Origin: DATFQE01 sp963738205
GTDB lineage: Bacteria > Actinomycetota > Thermoleophilia > Gaiellales > Gaiellaceae
NCBI GenBank assembly: GCA_963738205.1
Contig: CAVTVQ010000007.1
Span: 1,240,001 to 1,304,000 of the forward strand
Length of the DNA: 64,000 bases
Direction: 5' to 3'
Part shown: positions 36,376 through 44,824 of the stretch, one piece after another
How the letters are laid out: the number at the start of each line of letters is the position of its first letter
How positions within the stretch are numbered: position 1 is the first letter of the stretch
Position numbers and translations under genes: made by a program
Notes under the pieces: generated by a model
What the model was told of the DNA's origin: nothing
Database searches by the model: none
Seen by the model: only the letters and a program-made list of their open reading frames with translations

Positions 36376-36642
36376 TCAGGCGGCCGCGGGCGCGAGCAGC
36401 TCGGCGATCTCGTCGGCGAGCTCGGGGGCGCGTACGGCCGCGTAGGCGAACGGGTGGTCGAAGGCGTCGCGGGCGTCGACGTGGTCGACCGGGATCTCGA
36501 ACCGCTCGTTCGTCCTCGTATCGAGAACCTGCACGGCGATTGCGTCCTCGGCCGGGTACCAGACCAGGGAGATCTCGAGACCGTCGCTCTCGCGACTGTC
36601 CAGCTCGCGGGCCATGTCGGTCGGAGTCAGCGTGGGGGTCAT
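36376..36642 (-). CDS. Small hypothetical protein (88 aa)
   Basis: Starts at MTPTLTPTDMARELDSRE, preceded by AAAGGA at a good distance, which favours this ATG over one 24 bp upstream. The middle (LEISLVWYPAEDAIAVQVLD) reads as two or three beta strands carrying hydrophobic and acidic residues, and the end is Ala-rich (AELADEIAELL-like). No known domain. It lies between the histidine kinase genes and the cyclase-regulator and is on the same strand, so it probably belongs to this signalling locus. Confidence 0.65.
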   Translation of the reverse strand: MTPTLTPTDMARELDSRESDGLEISLVWYPAEDAIAVQVLDTRTNERFEIPVDHVDARDAFDHPFAYAAVRAPELADEIAELLAPAAA

Positions 36643-36750
36643 CGAAAATCCTTTCTCGGTGTTCATGCGGACAGGCTCGCACCGTCGGCCTCGCCCGGCG
36701 ACGTGGCCAGCCTGCCTCTTGGCTGGGCGCTACCCGGAGAGCGCAGGTAC

Positions 36751-36762
36751 GGGTAGCCCTAC
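36751..36762. promoter_or_regulatory. GGGTAGCCCTAC motif
   Basis: Overlaps the stop codon of the second histidine kinase and lies 109 bp upstream of the small gene's start at 36642. One of six related sites; the match could be fortuitous here because it overlaps coding sequence. Confidence 0.25.
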
Positions 36763-38993
36763 TGCCCGCACGGGATCTCGGCGCGGATCCGAGTCCCTGC
36801 TCCCGGTGGGCTCACGATAGCGAGCCGACCTTCCAAGGCCGCGACCCGGTCGCCGAGGCCGCGCAGGCCCGAGCCGCCCTGCGGGTCGGCGCCGCCGACG
36901 CCGTCGTCGGCGACCTCGACCACAGCGAGGCCGTTCTCCTGGGCGATCCGGACGTTGACGCTTGTTGCCTCGGCGTACTTGGTGACGTTGGCGAGCGCCT
37001 CGGAAACGACGTAGAAGGCGGCCGCCTCCACGGAAGGTGGCAGGCGCTGCTCCGGCAGCTCTCCGAGCTCGACAGGGATGGGCGTGCGGTCGGCGAGCGA
37101 CTGGAGGGCAGGCCCGAGCCCGCGGTCGGTAAGGACGGCGGGATGGATTCCGCGGGCCAGCTCGCGTAACTCCTCGAGCGCCAGAGCCAGCTCGACGCTG
37201 GCGCCGCGCAGGATCTCGTTCGCGGCGTCGGCGTCGGTGGCGAGCTTGGCCTGCGCGAGCCGCAGCGACAGGGACAGCGAGACGAGCCGTTGCTGGGCGC
37301 CGTCGTGGAGGTTTCGCTCCAGCCGCCGTCGCTCGGCGTCGCCGGCCTCGACGATGCGTGCGCGCGACGCGTGCAGTTCCTCACGCGTCTCGGCGTTGGC
37401 CAGGGCGGTCGCCACGAGGGCGGTGAACCGGGCGATCCGCTCCTCGGTGTCGGGCTCCAGCGATCCTTCGGTGACGGAAACCGTCGCAGCACCCCAGAGG
37501 CGTCCCGAGACGAGGACGGGGGCGACGACGACCGACGTGACTCCTTCGGCGACGAGCCGCTCGCGCAGGGCTGCCGGCAGGTCGCTCTCGACCTCGAGCC
37601 GGACGGGCAAGCTCGAGTCGCGGATCGCACGGTAGGGGCCGCGATCGACGGAGATGCGCTCGCCGACGACCTGGGTGCCTTCGTCGTCCCAGACTCCGAC
37701 GACGACCGCTTCCTCGCTCTCTGGTTCGAAGCGAAGCATGCGCGCTCGGTGGGCGCCGAGCACGCGCCCGATCTCCTCGGTGACCGTCTTGAAAACGTCC
37801 TCGGGCCGGTGCTCGCTCGCGACCGTGACAGCGACTCTCCGCAACGAGGACTGCTCCTCCTCGCGGCGCGCTCGCTCGGTGACGTCCGTGCCGCTGATCA
37901 GCAGCTTGGGGTCCTCGCCCGTCACCTTGGGCATCGGCCTGCACGTCCAGGCGACGGTCACCTCGCGTCCGTCCTTCGTCACCCACCGGCTCTGCTGCTC
38001 ACCCGGGTCTCCGCCCGCGACGACCTCCCTGACCACGCGCTCCGCGTCGGAACGGTCGTCAGGCGCGACGAAGACGTCCCAGAAGTAGCGGCCGTCGACC
38101 TCGTACTGTTCGTACCTGCAGAGCTCCCGCATGGGGAGGTTGACGTTGTCGCGTCCGATGCGTCCGTCCAGATGCAGGTTGCACAGGAGCCCGGTGGTCG
38201 CGTCTCCCATCGCCTCGAGGAACTGATTCTGGGTCTCGATCAGGTGCTGCTGGGTGACCCGGTCGGTGACGTCGCGGACGATCATCACGAACTCGTCGTC
38301 ACCGCTCGGCACGATCCGGGCCTCCGTGAACCTGCGGCCGAAATGCGCGTTGACGACGTACTCCTGGGTTTGCACCTTGCCGGTCTCGAAGGCGCGCGCC
38401 ACCAGGGCCCTTCGCTCGTCCATCGCCTCGGCCGAGATGATCTCGGGAGGGACGTCGTACGTGCTGGTGCCGATCATCTCCTCGGGCGGGAAGATGAGGT
38501 TCTCGGGGTCGTGTGCCTGGACGTCGAGGAAGGTTCCGTCGCGCGACAGCCGGAAGATCGTGTCGGGGATGGCCTCGACCAGGGCCCGGCTGCGGTATTC
38601 GCTGATGCGGAGGGCACGCACGGTGCGGTCTTTCTCCAGGCGGAGCCGTAGCGCGGCCACGAGGCTTGCGAACAGCGGCGACTCGTCGAGCACCGCGGGG
38701 TCGTGCACGAGCGCCGCGAGCGGGCTCCGATCCGGCCCGACGTAGGTCACCGCCCGGTCGCCGCGCACGTCCTCGACGTCCACGGTGCGGCGGTCGACGT
38801 CGAAGTAGCCAGGCGGGTCGTCGAGCCGGTAGAGGAGCTGAAGCGTCGGGTCTCGCAGTTGCTGTCGGAGCGTGTCCTGCATATCCGCGAGCGTGGGTGG
38901 CTCCTCCGTGTCCTTGAGCAGCGGGCCGGCATCGAGGTGAGCACGCCGTCTCCGAAAAACGCGCGAGAGGAACACGGACTTCGCTAGCTGCAT
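36759..38993 (-). CDS. PAS/GAF-containing histidine kinase (NarX/DegS type), soluble
   Basis: 744 aa. After an N-terminal segment with RDPTLQLLYRLDDPPGY come two PAS regions (from EYRSRALVEAIPDTIFRL and from IETQNQFLEAMGDATTGLL), a GAF domain (from SSLRRVAVTVASEHRPEDVF), a HisKA_3 dimerisation domain with the phospho-accepting His in ERRRLERNLHDGAQQRLV, and a HATPase (VSEALANVTKYAEATSV, DDGVGGADPQGGSGLRGL). No membrane helix is seen. The ATG lies inside the end of the upstream kinase gene (10-bp overlap). It is a paralogue of that gene with fewer PAS domains. Confidence 0.93.
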   Translation of the reverse strand: MQLAKSVFLSRVFRRRRAHLDAGPLLKDTEEPPTLADMQDTLRQQLRDPTLQLLYRLDDPPGYFDVDRRTVDVEDVRGDRAVTYVGPDRSPLAALVHDPAVLDESPLFASLVAALRLRLEKDRTVRALRISEYRSRALVEAIPDTIFRLSRDGTFLDVQAHDPENLIFPPEEMIGTSTYDVPPEIISAEAMDERRALVARAFETGKVQTQEYVVNAHFGRRFTEARIVPSGDDEFVMIVRDVTDRVTQQHLIETQNQFLEAMGDATTGLLCNLHLDGRIGRDNVNLPMRELCRYEQYEVDGRYFWDVFVAPDDRSDAERVVREVVAGGDPGEQQSRWVTKDGREVTVAWTCRPMPKVTGEDPKLLISGTDVTERARREEEQSSLRRVAVTVASEHRPEDVFKTVTEEIGRVLGAHRARMLRFEPESEEAVVVGVWDDEGTQVVGERISVDRGPYRAIRDSSLPVRLEVESDLPAALRERLVAEGVTSVVVAPVLVSGRLWGAATVSVTEGSLEPDTEERIARFTALVATALANAETREELHASRARIVEAGDAERRRLERNLHDGAQQRLVSLSLSLRLAQAKLATDADAANEILRGASVELALALEELRELARGIHPAVLTDRGLGPALQSLADRTPIPVELGELPEQRLPPSVEAAAFYVVSEALANVTKYAEATSVNVRIAQENGLAVVEVADDGVGGADPQGGSGLRGLGDRVAALEGRLAIVSPPGAGTRIRAEIPCGQ

Positions 38994-41900
38994 GGGATCT
39001 CGGCGCGGATCCGAGTCCCGGCTCCCGGTGGGCTCACGACAGCGAGTCGGCCTTCCAAGGCGGCTACCCGGTCGCCGAGGCCCCGCAGGCCCGAGCCGCC
39101 TTCCGGGTCGGCGCCGCCGATGCCGTCGTCGGCGACCTCGACGACGGCGTAGCCGTCGTGCCGGCCCACGCTCACGCTGACCGACGACGCTTCGGCATAT
39201 TTGGTGACGTTCGCGAGCGCCTCGGAGACGACGTAGAAGGCGGCCGCCTCCACCGACGGCGGCAGGCGCTGGTCCGGCAGCTCTGCGAGCTCGACGGGGA
39301 TCGGGGTGCGGTCGGCGAGCGACTCCAGGGCCGGCCCCAGGCCACGGTCGGTCAGGACCGCGGGGTGAATGCCGCGAGCGAGCTCGCGCAATTCTTCGAG
39401 TGCCAGTGCCAGCTCCACGCTGGCGCCGCTGAGGATCTCGTCCGCGGCGTGCGCGTCCGAGCCCAGCTTCGCCTGCGCCAGTCGCAGCGACAGCGACAGC
39501 GAGACGAGCCGCTGCTGGGCGCCGTCGTGCAGGTTGCGCTCCAGCCGCCGCCGCTCGGCGTCGCCGGCCTCGACGATGCGTGCGCGCGACGCGTGCAGCT
39601 CCTCGCGCGCCTCCGCGTTGGCCAGGGCGGTCGCGACGAGGGCGGTGAAACGGGCCAGCCGTTCTTCGGTCTCGAGCGGGAGCTTCCCCTCGTGAACCCA
39701 GACGGAGATGCCGCCCCACACCCGTCCGGACAGAGACACGGGCGCCATGACCGTCGACGAGATGTCCGCAGCGATCATCCGTTCGCGCAGCTCGCTCGAC
39801 ACCGGGCCGTCGGGCTCGTGACGCATCGTCTCCCCGCTCTCCCAGACCGCTCTCGTCGGCCCGCCCTGGACCGGGGTCATCCAGCGGCCGAGCTCCGTTT
39901 CGTCCGTGTGGTCACGTCCCCACACCCCGACGATGAGCGCCTCGTCGCGCTCCGTATCGAAGCGAAGCATCTCGGCCTCGTCGGCACCCAGGAGCTGCCC
40001 TGCCTCCTCGGTGACCGTCCGGAACACTTCCTCCGGGTGCCGCTCGCTCGCGACGACGACCGCCACGCGGCGCAGCGCCGCCTGCTCGTCCTCGCGCCGT
40101 CTGCGTTCGGTGACGTCGGTCGCGCTGATCAGCAGGTGCGGGGAGGTCGTCGTGCCCCACATGTCCGTTTCGCGCGCCGGCAGGAGCGTGCACGTCCAGG
40201 CGACGAGCTTGCGTCGACCGTCCTTGGTGACCCAGTGAGTCTCGAGCTCCCCGGGGTCAGCGCCTGTGGCCGCGGCCGCGATCGCCTGCTCCGCAGTCGG
40301 CGCGTCCTCGGGCGCGGAGTAGACGTGCGCGAACAGCCGTCCGGCGACCTCCTGCTCGTCGTAGCCGGTGAACAGCTGCATGCTCGCGTTCTGGCCGTCG
40401 CCGGCCAGGCGTCCGTCGATGTCGATCCTGCAGAGCATGCTCGGAGTGGCGTCCGTGACCGTCCGCATGTAGTCGCGCTCGGACTGGAGCTGATCCTGGT
40501 GGCGGACCCGTTCGGTCACGTCGACGCCGCTGATGAGCAGCGATTCGTCCCCGTCGCGCACCGGCAGGCGGGTGCACGTCCACGCGACGACGACGGTCCG
40601 GCCGTCCTTGGTCAGCCAGCGGTGCTGTTGCTCTCCGGAGCTTCCCCCGGCGGCGACGTCCTTGATCACCTGCTCGACCGCGTCCGCGTCCTCCGGCGCG
40701 ACGAAAACCTCCCAGAAGCGGCGGTCGTCCACCTCGTGCTGCTCATACCCGCTCAGCTCCCTGAACGGCAGATTGACGGCGTCGTAGCCGATGCGGCCGT
40801 CCGGCCGGATCACGCATAGCAGCGCCGTGGTCGCGTCGCCCATCGCGCTGAGGAAGTCGCGCTGGCCTTCGATCTGCCGTCGCTGCTCCGCTCGCTCGGT
40901 GACGTCGCGGACGATCATCACGAACTCGTCCTCGCCGCTCGGGACGATTCTCGCCTCGGCGTGCGCGGTTTCGCCCTCGTGCACGGTCTCGCCCTCGACG
41001 GTCTGTACCTCGCCGGTCTCGAATGCGCGCGTCGCTGCATCGAGGACGCGCTTCGCGACCTCCGGCGGTAATGCGTCGTGGATGCTGGTGCCGATGAACG
41101 AGTTCGCGTCGATGCCGTGACGCGCGGGGTCCGGCGGGCGGAAGTCGAGGTACACGCCATCCCGCGTGATCCTGAACACCGCATCGGGCAGCGCTTCCAG
41201 CAGCGCCCGGTTCCGCGACTCCATCTGGCGCTTCTCGGTGACGTCGCGGACGATCATCACGAACTCGTCCGCACCGCTCGGAACGATCCGGGCCTCCGAG
41301 AACATCGGCTCGCCGTCCGGCGTCCGCATCTCGTACTCCTGCGTCTGCACCTCGCCGGTCGCGAAGGCGCGCTCGGCGAGGGCCATCCGCTCGCGAACCA
41401 CCTCCGGCGCCATCCGGTGGGCCGGGATGTCGTAGACGCTCGCTCCGAGGATCTCGTCTCGCGGGATGACGAGCAGCTCGGGCTGCTGCGTGTGGACGTC
41501 GAGGAAGCGACCGTCTCGTGAGATCCGGAACATCGCATCCGGAATCGCCTCGAGGAGCGCCTCGCCGCGCGACTCCGTCAGCCGCTCCACGGTGACGTCG
41601 CGGACGATCATTACGAACTCGTCCTCACCGCTCGGGACGATCCGCGTCTCCGCGAACCGGCGGCCGAACGGCGCGTTGACCTCGTATTCCTGGGTCTGCG
41701 CTTCGCCCGTCTCGAACGCGCGCTCCACAAGCACCTTGCGTTCCTCCATCGTCTCGCGCGAGATGACGTCTGCAGGGATGTCGTAGAGGTTCGTCCCGAT
41801 CATCTCTTCGGGCGGGATCACGACTTCCTCGGGATCGTGCGAGTGGATGTCGAGGATCGTGCCGTCGCGCGCGACGCGGAACATCGTGTCGGGGATCGCG

Positions 41901-43054
41901 TCCAGCAGGGCCCGGCTGCGGTACTCGCTGACCCGCAGCGCGCGGACGGTGCGGTCCTTCTCGAGGCGGAGACGCAGGGCGGCGACGAGGTTTGCGAGCA
42001 GCGCCGGCTCGGCGAGGAGCGCCGGATCGTGGATCAGCGCTGCGAGAGGTCCGTCGTCCGACGCGACCTCCGTCACCGCACGATCGTCTCCGACCTCGGC
42101 GAGGTCGACCCGGCGCCGGGCGGTGTTGTAGTAGCCGGCCAGATCGTCGAACCAGTACGCGAGCTCGAGTGTCGGATCGCGCAGCGTGTCTCGCAAGGCA
42201 GCCTCGGTCTCGACCAGGGTCGGCGTCTCGGGAGCGTCGGCGAGCAGCCCCGCCACGTCGGACCGAGCGAGCCGGCTGCGAAGCACGCCCCAGAGGAACA
42301 AGAACGGCACGGCCATGAACGCCACCGCCGCTCCCAGTGCGAAGACCTCGGCGGCCGTGGCCGAAAGCGGATAGACGGCGAGCGAGACCGCGAACAGGAA
42401 GAGCGTTCCCCCACCCGCGAGCAGGACGGGGCCGAGCAGCCGGCGTCCGGCGGCGGTCGAAGAGCGCCAGCGCAGCACGAGCGCGACGACGACGCCGACG
42501 AGGATCCCGACGCCGAGGGTGTTGAAGATGCCGAGGGTGACGAGCTTCGCCGTGTTGCTGTCCGTGACGAGGAGCAGGTTCTCGGGGCAGTCGCTATCGC
42601 AGCCGGTGTTGCTCAGCGGGTTGGCGTCGAACAGCATCGGGACGAGGTTCGCGAGCAAGGCGACGACGTAGCCGCCGGCGACGACCGCGCGCTCCCACCG
42701 TGATGCCAGTCGCCCGCTCGGATAGGCCAGCAGCAGGTGGATGAGGACACCGATGAAGAGGGCGCCGATTGCATATCCCACGGTGAAGAGCAGCGAGTTG
42801 TCCGCCTCGGCGAACGCGCTAACGAAGAACGCGAAGGCGACCGCGATCAAGAGCCAGCCCGTCGGGTTGTCCGGGCGGCGCGTACGGGCGATCAGGCCGG
42901 CGACGATGAACGACCAGGCGATCAGCAGGCCGATGACGCTGGTGAGGAGTGGCTGCTCCTCGTGGTTGCTCGTCAGGATGATCGCGAGGGCGATGGCGCC
43001 CGCTGCGAGCCCAGCAGGCCCGACGATGAGCCAGACCCGGGCGGTGGATCTCAT
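38984..43054 (-). CDS. Membrane-bound multi-PAS histidine kinase (1356 aa)
   Basis: The first 300 residues hold about eight membrane helices (from VWLIVGPAGLAAGAIALAII to FMAVPFLFLWGVLRS). After the linker RDTLRDPTLELAYWFDD come three near-identical PAS units (starting SRALLDAIPDTMFRV, GEALLEAIPDAMFRI and NRALLEALPDAVFRI), two more PAS units (QRDFLSAMGDATTALLCV, ERDYMRTVTDATPSMLCR), a GAF domain, HisKA_3 with ERNLHDGAQQRLV, and a HATPase ending LRGLGDRVAALEGRL. It senses an unknown signal at or in the membrane. The ATG overlaps the receiver gene stop (ATGA). Confidence 0.93.
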   Translation of the reverse strand: MRSTARVWLIVGPAGLAAGAIALAIILTSNHEEQPLLTSVIGLLIAWSFIVAGLIARTRRPDNPTGWLLIAVAFAFFVSAFAEADNSLLFTVGYAIGALFIGVLIHLLLAYPSGRLASRWERAVVAGGYVVALLANLVPMLFDANPLSNTGCDSDCPENLLLVTDSNTAKLVTLGIFNTLGVGILVGVVVALVLRWRSSTAAGRRLLGPVLLAGGGTLFLFAVSLAVYPLSATAAEVFALGAAVAFMAVPFLFLWGVLRSRLARSDVAGLLADAPETPTLVETEAALRDTLRDPTLELAYWFDDLAGYYNTARRRVDLAEVGDDRAVTEVASDDGPLAALIHDPALLAEPALLANLVAALRLRLEKDRTVRALRVSEYRSRALLDAIPDTMFRVARDGTILDIHSHDPEEVVIPPEEMIGTNLYDIPADVISRETMEERKVLVERAFETGEAQTQEYEVNAPFGRRFAETRIVPSGEDEFVMIVRDVTVERLTESRGEALLEAIPDAMFRISRDGRFLDVHTQQPELLVIPRDEILGASVYDIPAHRMAPEVVRERMALAERAFATGEVQTQEYEMRTPDGEPMFSEARIVPSGADEFVMIVRDVTEKRQMESRNRALLEALPDAVFRITRDGVYLDFRPPDPARHGIDANSFIGTSIHDALPPEVAKRVLDAATRAFETGEVQTVEGETVHEGETAHAEARIVPSGEDEFVMIVRDVTERAEQRRQIEGQRDFLSAMGDATTALLCVIRPDGRIGYDAVNLPFRELSGYEQHEVDDRRFWEVFVAPEDADAVEQVIKDVAAGGSSGEQQHRWLTKDGRTVVVAWTCTRLPVRDGDESLLISGVDVTERVRHQDQLQSERDYMRTVTDATPSMLCRIDIDGRLAGDGQNASMQLFTGYDEQEVAGRLFAHVYSAPEDAPTAEQAIAAAATGADPGELETHWVTKDGRRKLVAWTCTLLPARETDMWGTTTSPHLLISATDVTERRRREDEQAALRRVAVVVASERHPEEVFRTVTEEAGQLLGADEAEMLRFDTERDEALIVGVWGRDHTDETELGRWMTPVQGGPTRAVWESGETMRHEPDGPVSSELRERMIAADISSTVMAPVSLSGRVWGGISVWVHEGKLPLETEERLARFTALVATALANAEAREELHASRARIVEAGDAERRRLERNLHDGAQQRLVSLSLSLRLAQAKLGSDAHAADEILSGASVELALALEELRELARGIHPAVLTDRGLGPALESLADRTPIPVELAELPDQRLPPSVEAAAFYVVSEALANVTKYAEASSVSVSVGRHDGYAVVEVADDGIGGADPEGGSGLRGLGDRVAALEGRLAVVSPPGAGTRIRAEIPCS

Positions 43055-43404
43055 TCCAGCAGCGCGGAGAGCGTGGCCCCTGACAGCTCGGCCTTGGGAA
43101 CGAAGCCGCGCGCGCCGCAGGTCGCGACGAGCGAGCCGAAGTCGGAGAGATCCCGGCTCGACGTCAGCACGATGGCCGGCGACCACCCGTTCATCTGGAG
43201 CTGCTCGGCGACCGAGAAGCCGTCCATGTCGGGCAGCTGGACGTCGAGGAGGATCAGATCGGGCTTCAACCGGTTCGCCTCGGCGACCGCACCGGCGCCG
43301 TCAGCGGCTTCGCCGATGACCTCGAAGCCCTCCGCCTCGAGCAGTGCGCGGGCGGTAAGCCGGAAGCTGGGATGGTCGTCGACGATGAGAACTGTCTTGG
43401 GCAT
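43051..43404 (-). CDS. Single-domain response regulator (CheY-like)
   Basis: 117 aa consisting only of a receiver: D9 and D10 in VLIVDDHPSF, phospho-acceptor D54 in LILLDVQLPDMDG, T81 in AIVLTSSRD and K104 in GFVPKAEL. No output domain, so it probably acts by protein contact or phosphotransfer to the two kinases downstream. It is the first gene of the operon and is translationally coupled to the first kinase. The ATG at 43404 was preferred over one 48 bp upstream because the receiver starts directly after it. Confidence 0.92.
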   Translation of the reverse strand: MPKTVLIVDDHPSFRLTARALLEAEGFEVIGEAADGAGAVAEANRLKPDLILLDVQLPDMDGFSVAEQLQMNGWSPAIVLTSSRDLSDFGSLVATCGARGFVPKAELSGATLSALLE

Positions 43405-43437
43405 GCACACATGGTCGCACGCGGCGAGGGCCGGTGC

Positions 43438-43454
43438 GGTACGGCTACCCACAC
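43438..43454. promoter_or_regulatory. GGCTACCC motif upstream of the receiver gene
   Basis: GGTACGGCTACCCACAC, 34-50 bp upstream of the ATG at 43404. Related to the five other GGGTA-CC-type sites. Confidence 0.3.
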
Positions 43455-43462
43455 TCTTTCAG

Positions 43463-43514
43463 CCCGACGAAGTCCGGCTCCGGCTGCGCCGGAAGCCATG
43501 ACGACTTCGTCGGG
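43463..43514. promoter_or_regulatory. Long inverted repeat upstream of the receiver gene
   Basis: A perfect 12-bp inverted repeat (CCCGACGAAGTC / GACTTCGTCGGG) encloses a nested GC-rich hairpin, giving a 52-nt potential stem-loop. It lies 59-110 bp upstream of the receiver gene and could be an operator, a structured leader or a terminator; nothing decides between these. Confidence 0.45.
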
Positions 43515-43597
43515 TGACGAGTCCGGTCGGAGCGCGTTCGTCAAGCGGAGCCGGGCGCAGCCTGCCTGGCTTGGCGGCGCCGATATCCTGAGCTTGG

Positions 43598-43670
43598 GCC
43601 CCCATCGACTAGCGGTCCAGGTCACGGCCCTTTCAAGGCCGCAGCGCGGGTTCGAATCCCGCTGGGGGCA
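43598..43670 (+). tRNA. tRNA-Glu (anticodon TTC)
   Basis: 73-nt cloverleaf. The acceptor GCCCCCA pairs with TGGGGGC followed by discriminator A. The anticodon stem-loop GGCC-CTTTCAA-GGCC gives TTC, and the T-arm contains GGGTTCGAATCCC. CCA is not encoded. Confidence 0.97.
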
Positions 43671-43745
43671 TTCAGAGGCACGAACCATGCCGGTTTGGCG
43701 CCTGACGGCGATAGACCTGGAGCACCTCGGCATAGAGCGAAGAAG

Positions 43746-43774
43746 AGAGCCCCCGGACGGGCCGGAGGCTCTCC
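43746..43774. terminator. Hairpin between tRNA-Glu and the trypsin gene
   Basis: A stem of GAGAGCC with GGCTCTC, one mismatch, then CCGG with CCGG. It lies between the plus-strand tRNA and the end of the minus-strand protease gene and could terminate both. Confidence 0.55.
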
Positions 43775-43796
43775 GTTGTCCGGCTTCAGAGCCCAG

Positions 43797-44609
43797 CTAC
43801 GGGTTCAGGAACCTGTTGAGGAAATTGCGCGAATACGCGGTGTCGGTGCGTTGATAGCTGCCGGTCGCGTTGCACGAGAACGAGTTCACGTACGACGCAT
43901 CCCCGAGGACATACCCGCTGCTGAATACCGGTCCGCCGGAATCGCCGAAGCATGACCCGCCCCCAGCCTTCGAGTCCTTGTCGTTGACCTGGAAGACGAC
44001 GACCTCGCTCTGGACGTTCTTCAGATACGACGTGGTCATCCGCCGTTCGCGGACCACGATCTGCGCCTTCTTGTCGCCGATGTCGACGCCGTAGCCGGAG
44101 AGCGTGAACGTCTCGTTCTTCAACTGGCCCTGGTTCGCATCCAGGTAGCCGACCGGTGGAAGCGGAGCGGGCGTGATGCCGGGCCACTTCGATGACGCCA
44201 GCGCGTCGAGGACGACGACGCCCTGATCGTGCTGCTTGGAGATCGACAGCTTGCCGGTCCAACCGGGATCGGGATGGGCTGTGCCCGTGATGTAGTGCGC
44301 CGCGCGGGCGGCCTTCTCCTCCGGCGTAATGCCGGGCTGCAGCGGATCGGGCTGCAGCGCGTCGTCGAACGAGACATAGACATTGGTCGCCGGGCCTTCG
44401 GTGCAGTGGCCGGCGGTGAGCACCACCGTCTGGGAGATCAGCGTGCCGGAGCAGCGAAACCTGCCGTCTGCCGTCGTGAAGCGCACAAGCCCAACGTTCT
44501 TGTGCACGGTGTCGACCTCACCCCCGGTGATGGCCAGGCCCGCGGTTGCGACGAGGCCTGCCACACACGTCGCAAGCGCGAGTGTGACGAGCATGGCTTT
44601 TCGAGTCAT
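43797..44609 (-). CDS. Secreted trypsin-like (S1) serine protease
   Basis: 270 aa with a signal peptide (MLVTLALATCVAGLVATAG). The S1 catalytic residues are visible: His in VVLTAGHCT, Asp in QHDQGVVVLD and Ser in SCFGDSGGPVF. Cys residues in the catalytic half are typical of secreted members. The ATG at 44609 follows GAGGGGAAG, which excludes a longer start at 44702. Substrate unknown. Separated from the next upstream gene by about 215 bp, so probably monocistronic. Confidence 0.93.
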   Translation of the reverse strand: MTRKAMLVTLALATCVAGLVATAGLAITGGEVDTVHKNVGLVRFTTADGRFRCSGTLISQTVVLTAGHCTEGPATNVYVSFDDALQPDPLQPGITPEEKAARAAHYITGTAHPDPGWTGKLSISKQHDQGVVVLDALASSKWPGITPAPLPPVGYLDANQGQLKNETFTLSGYGVDIGDKKAQIVVRERRMTTSYLKNVQSEVVVFQVNDKDSKAGGGSCFGDSGGPVFSSGYVLGDASYVNSFSCNATGSYQRTDTAYSRNFLNRFLNP

Positions 44610-44824
44610 GGACTTCCCCTCTCTTCGTTTCCCCGGCCGGGGACAATACGTCTCAGACCGCGCCGCCGCTGCCGACTGCCGTCCTCTGCTCGGAGGGGGC
44701 ATCGGCGACGCGCACGAGTCTGGGTGCTGGTCGTCGCGGACTCGCCCCGCTGCTAGATAACGGAAGCGGCGCTAGGCTGGTTGAAGCTGCGGCTAGCCGT
44801 TCGGCAGGGGAGCGCTCGGCTCCG

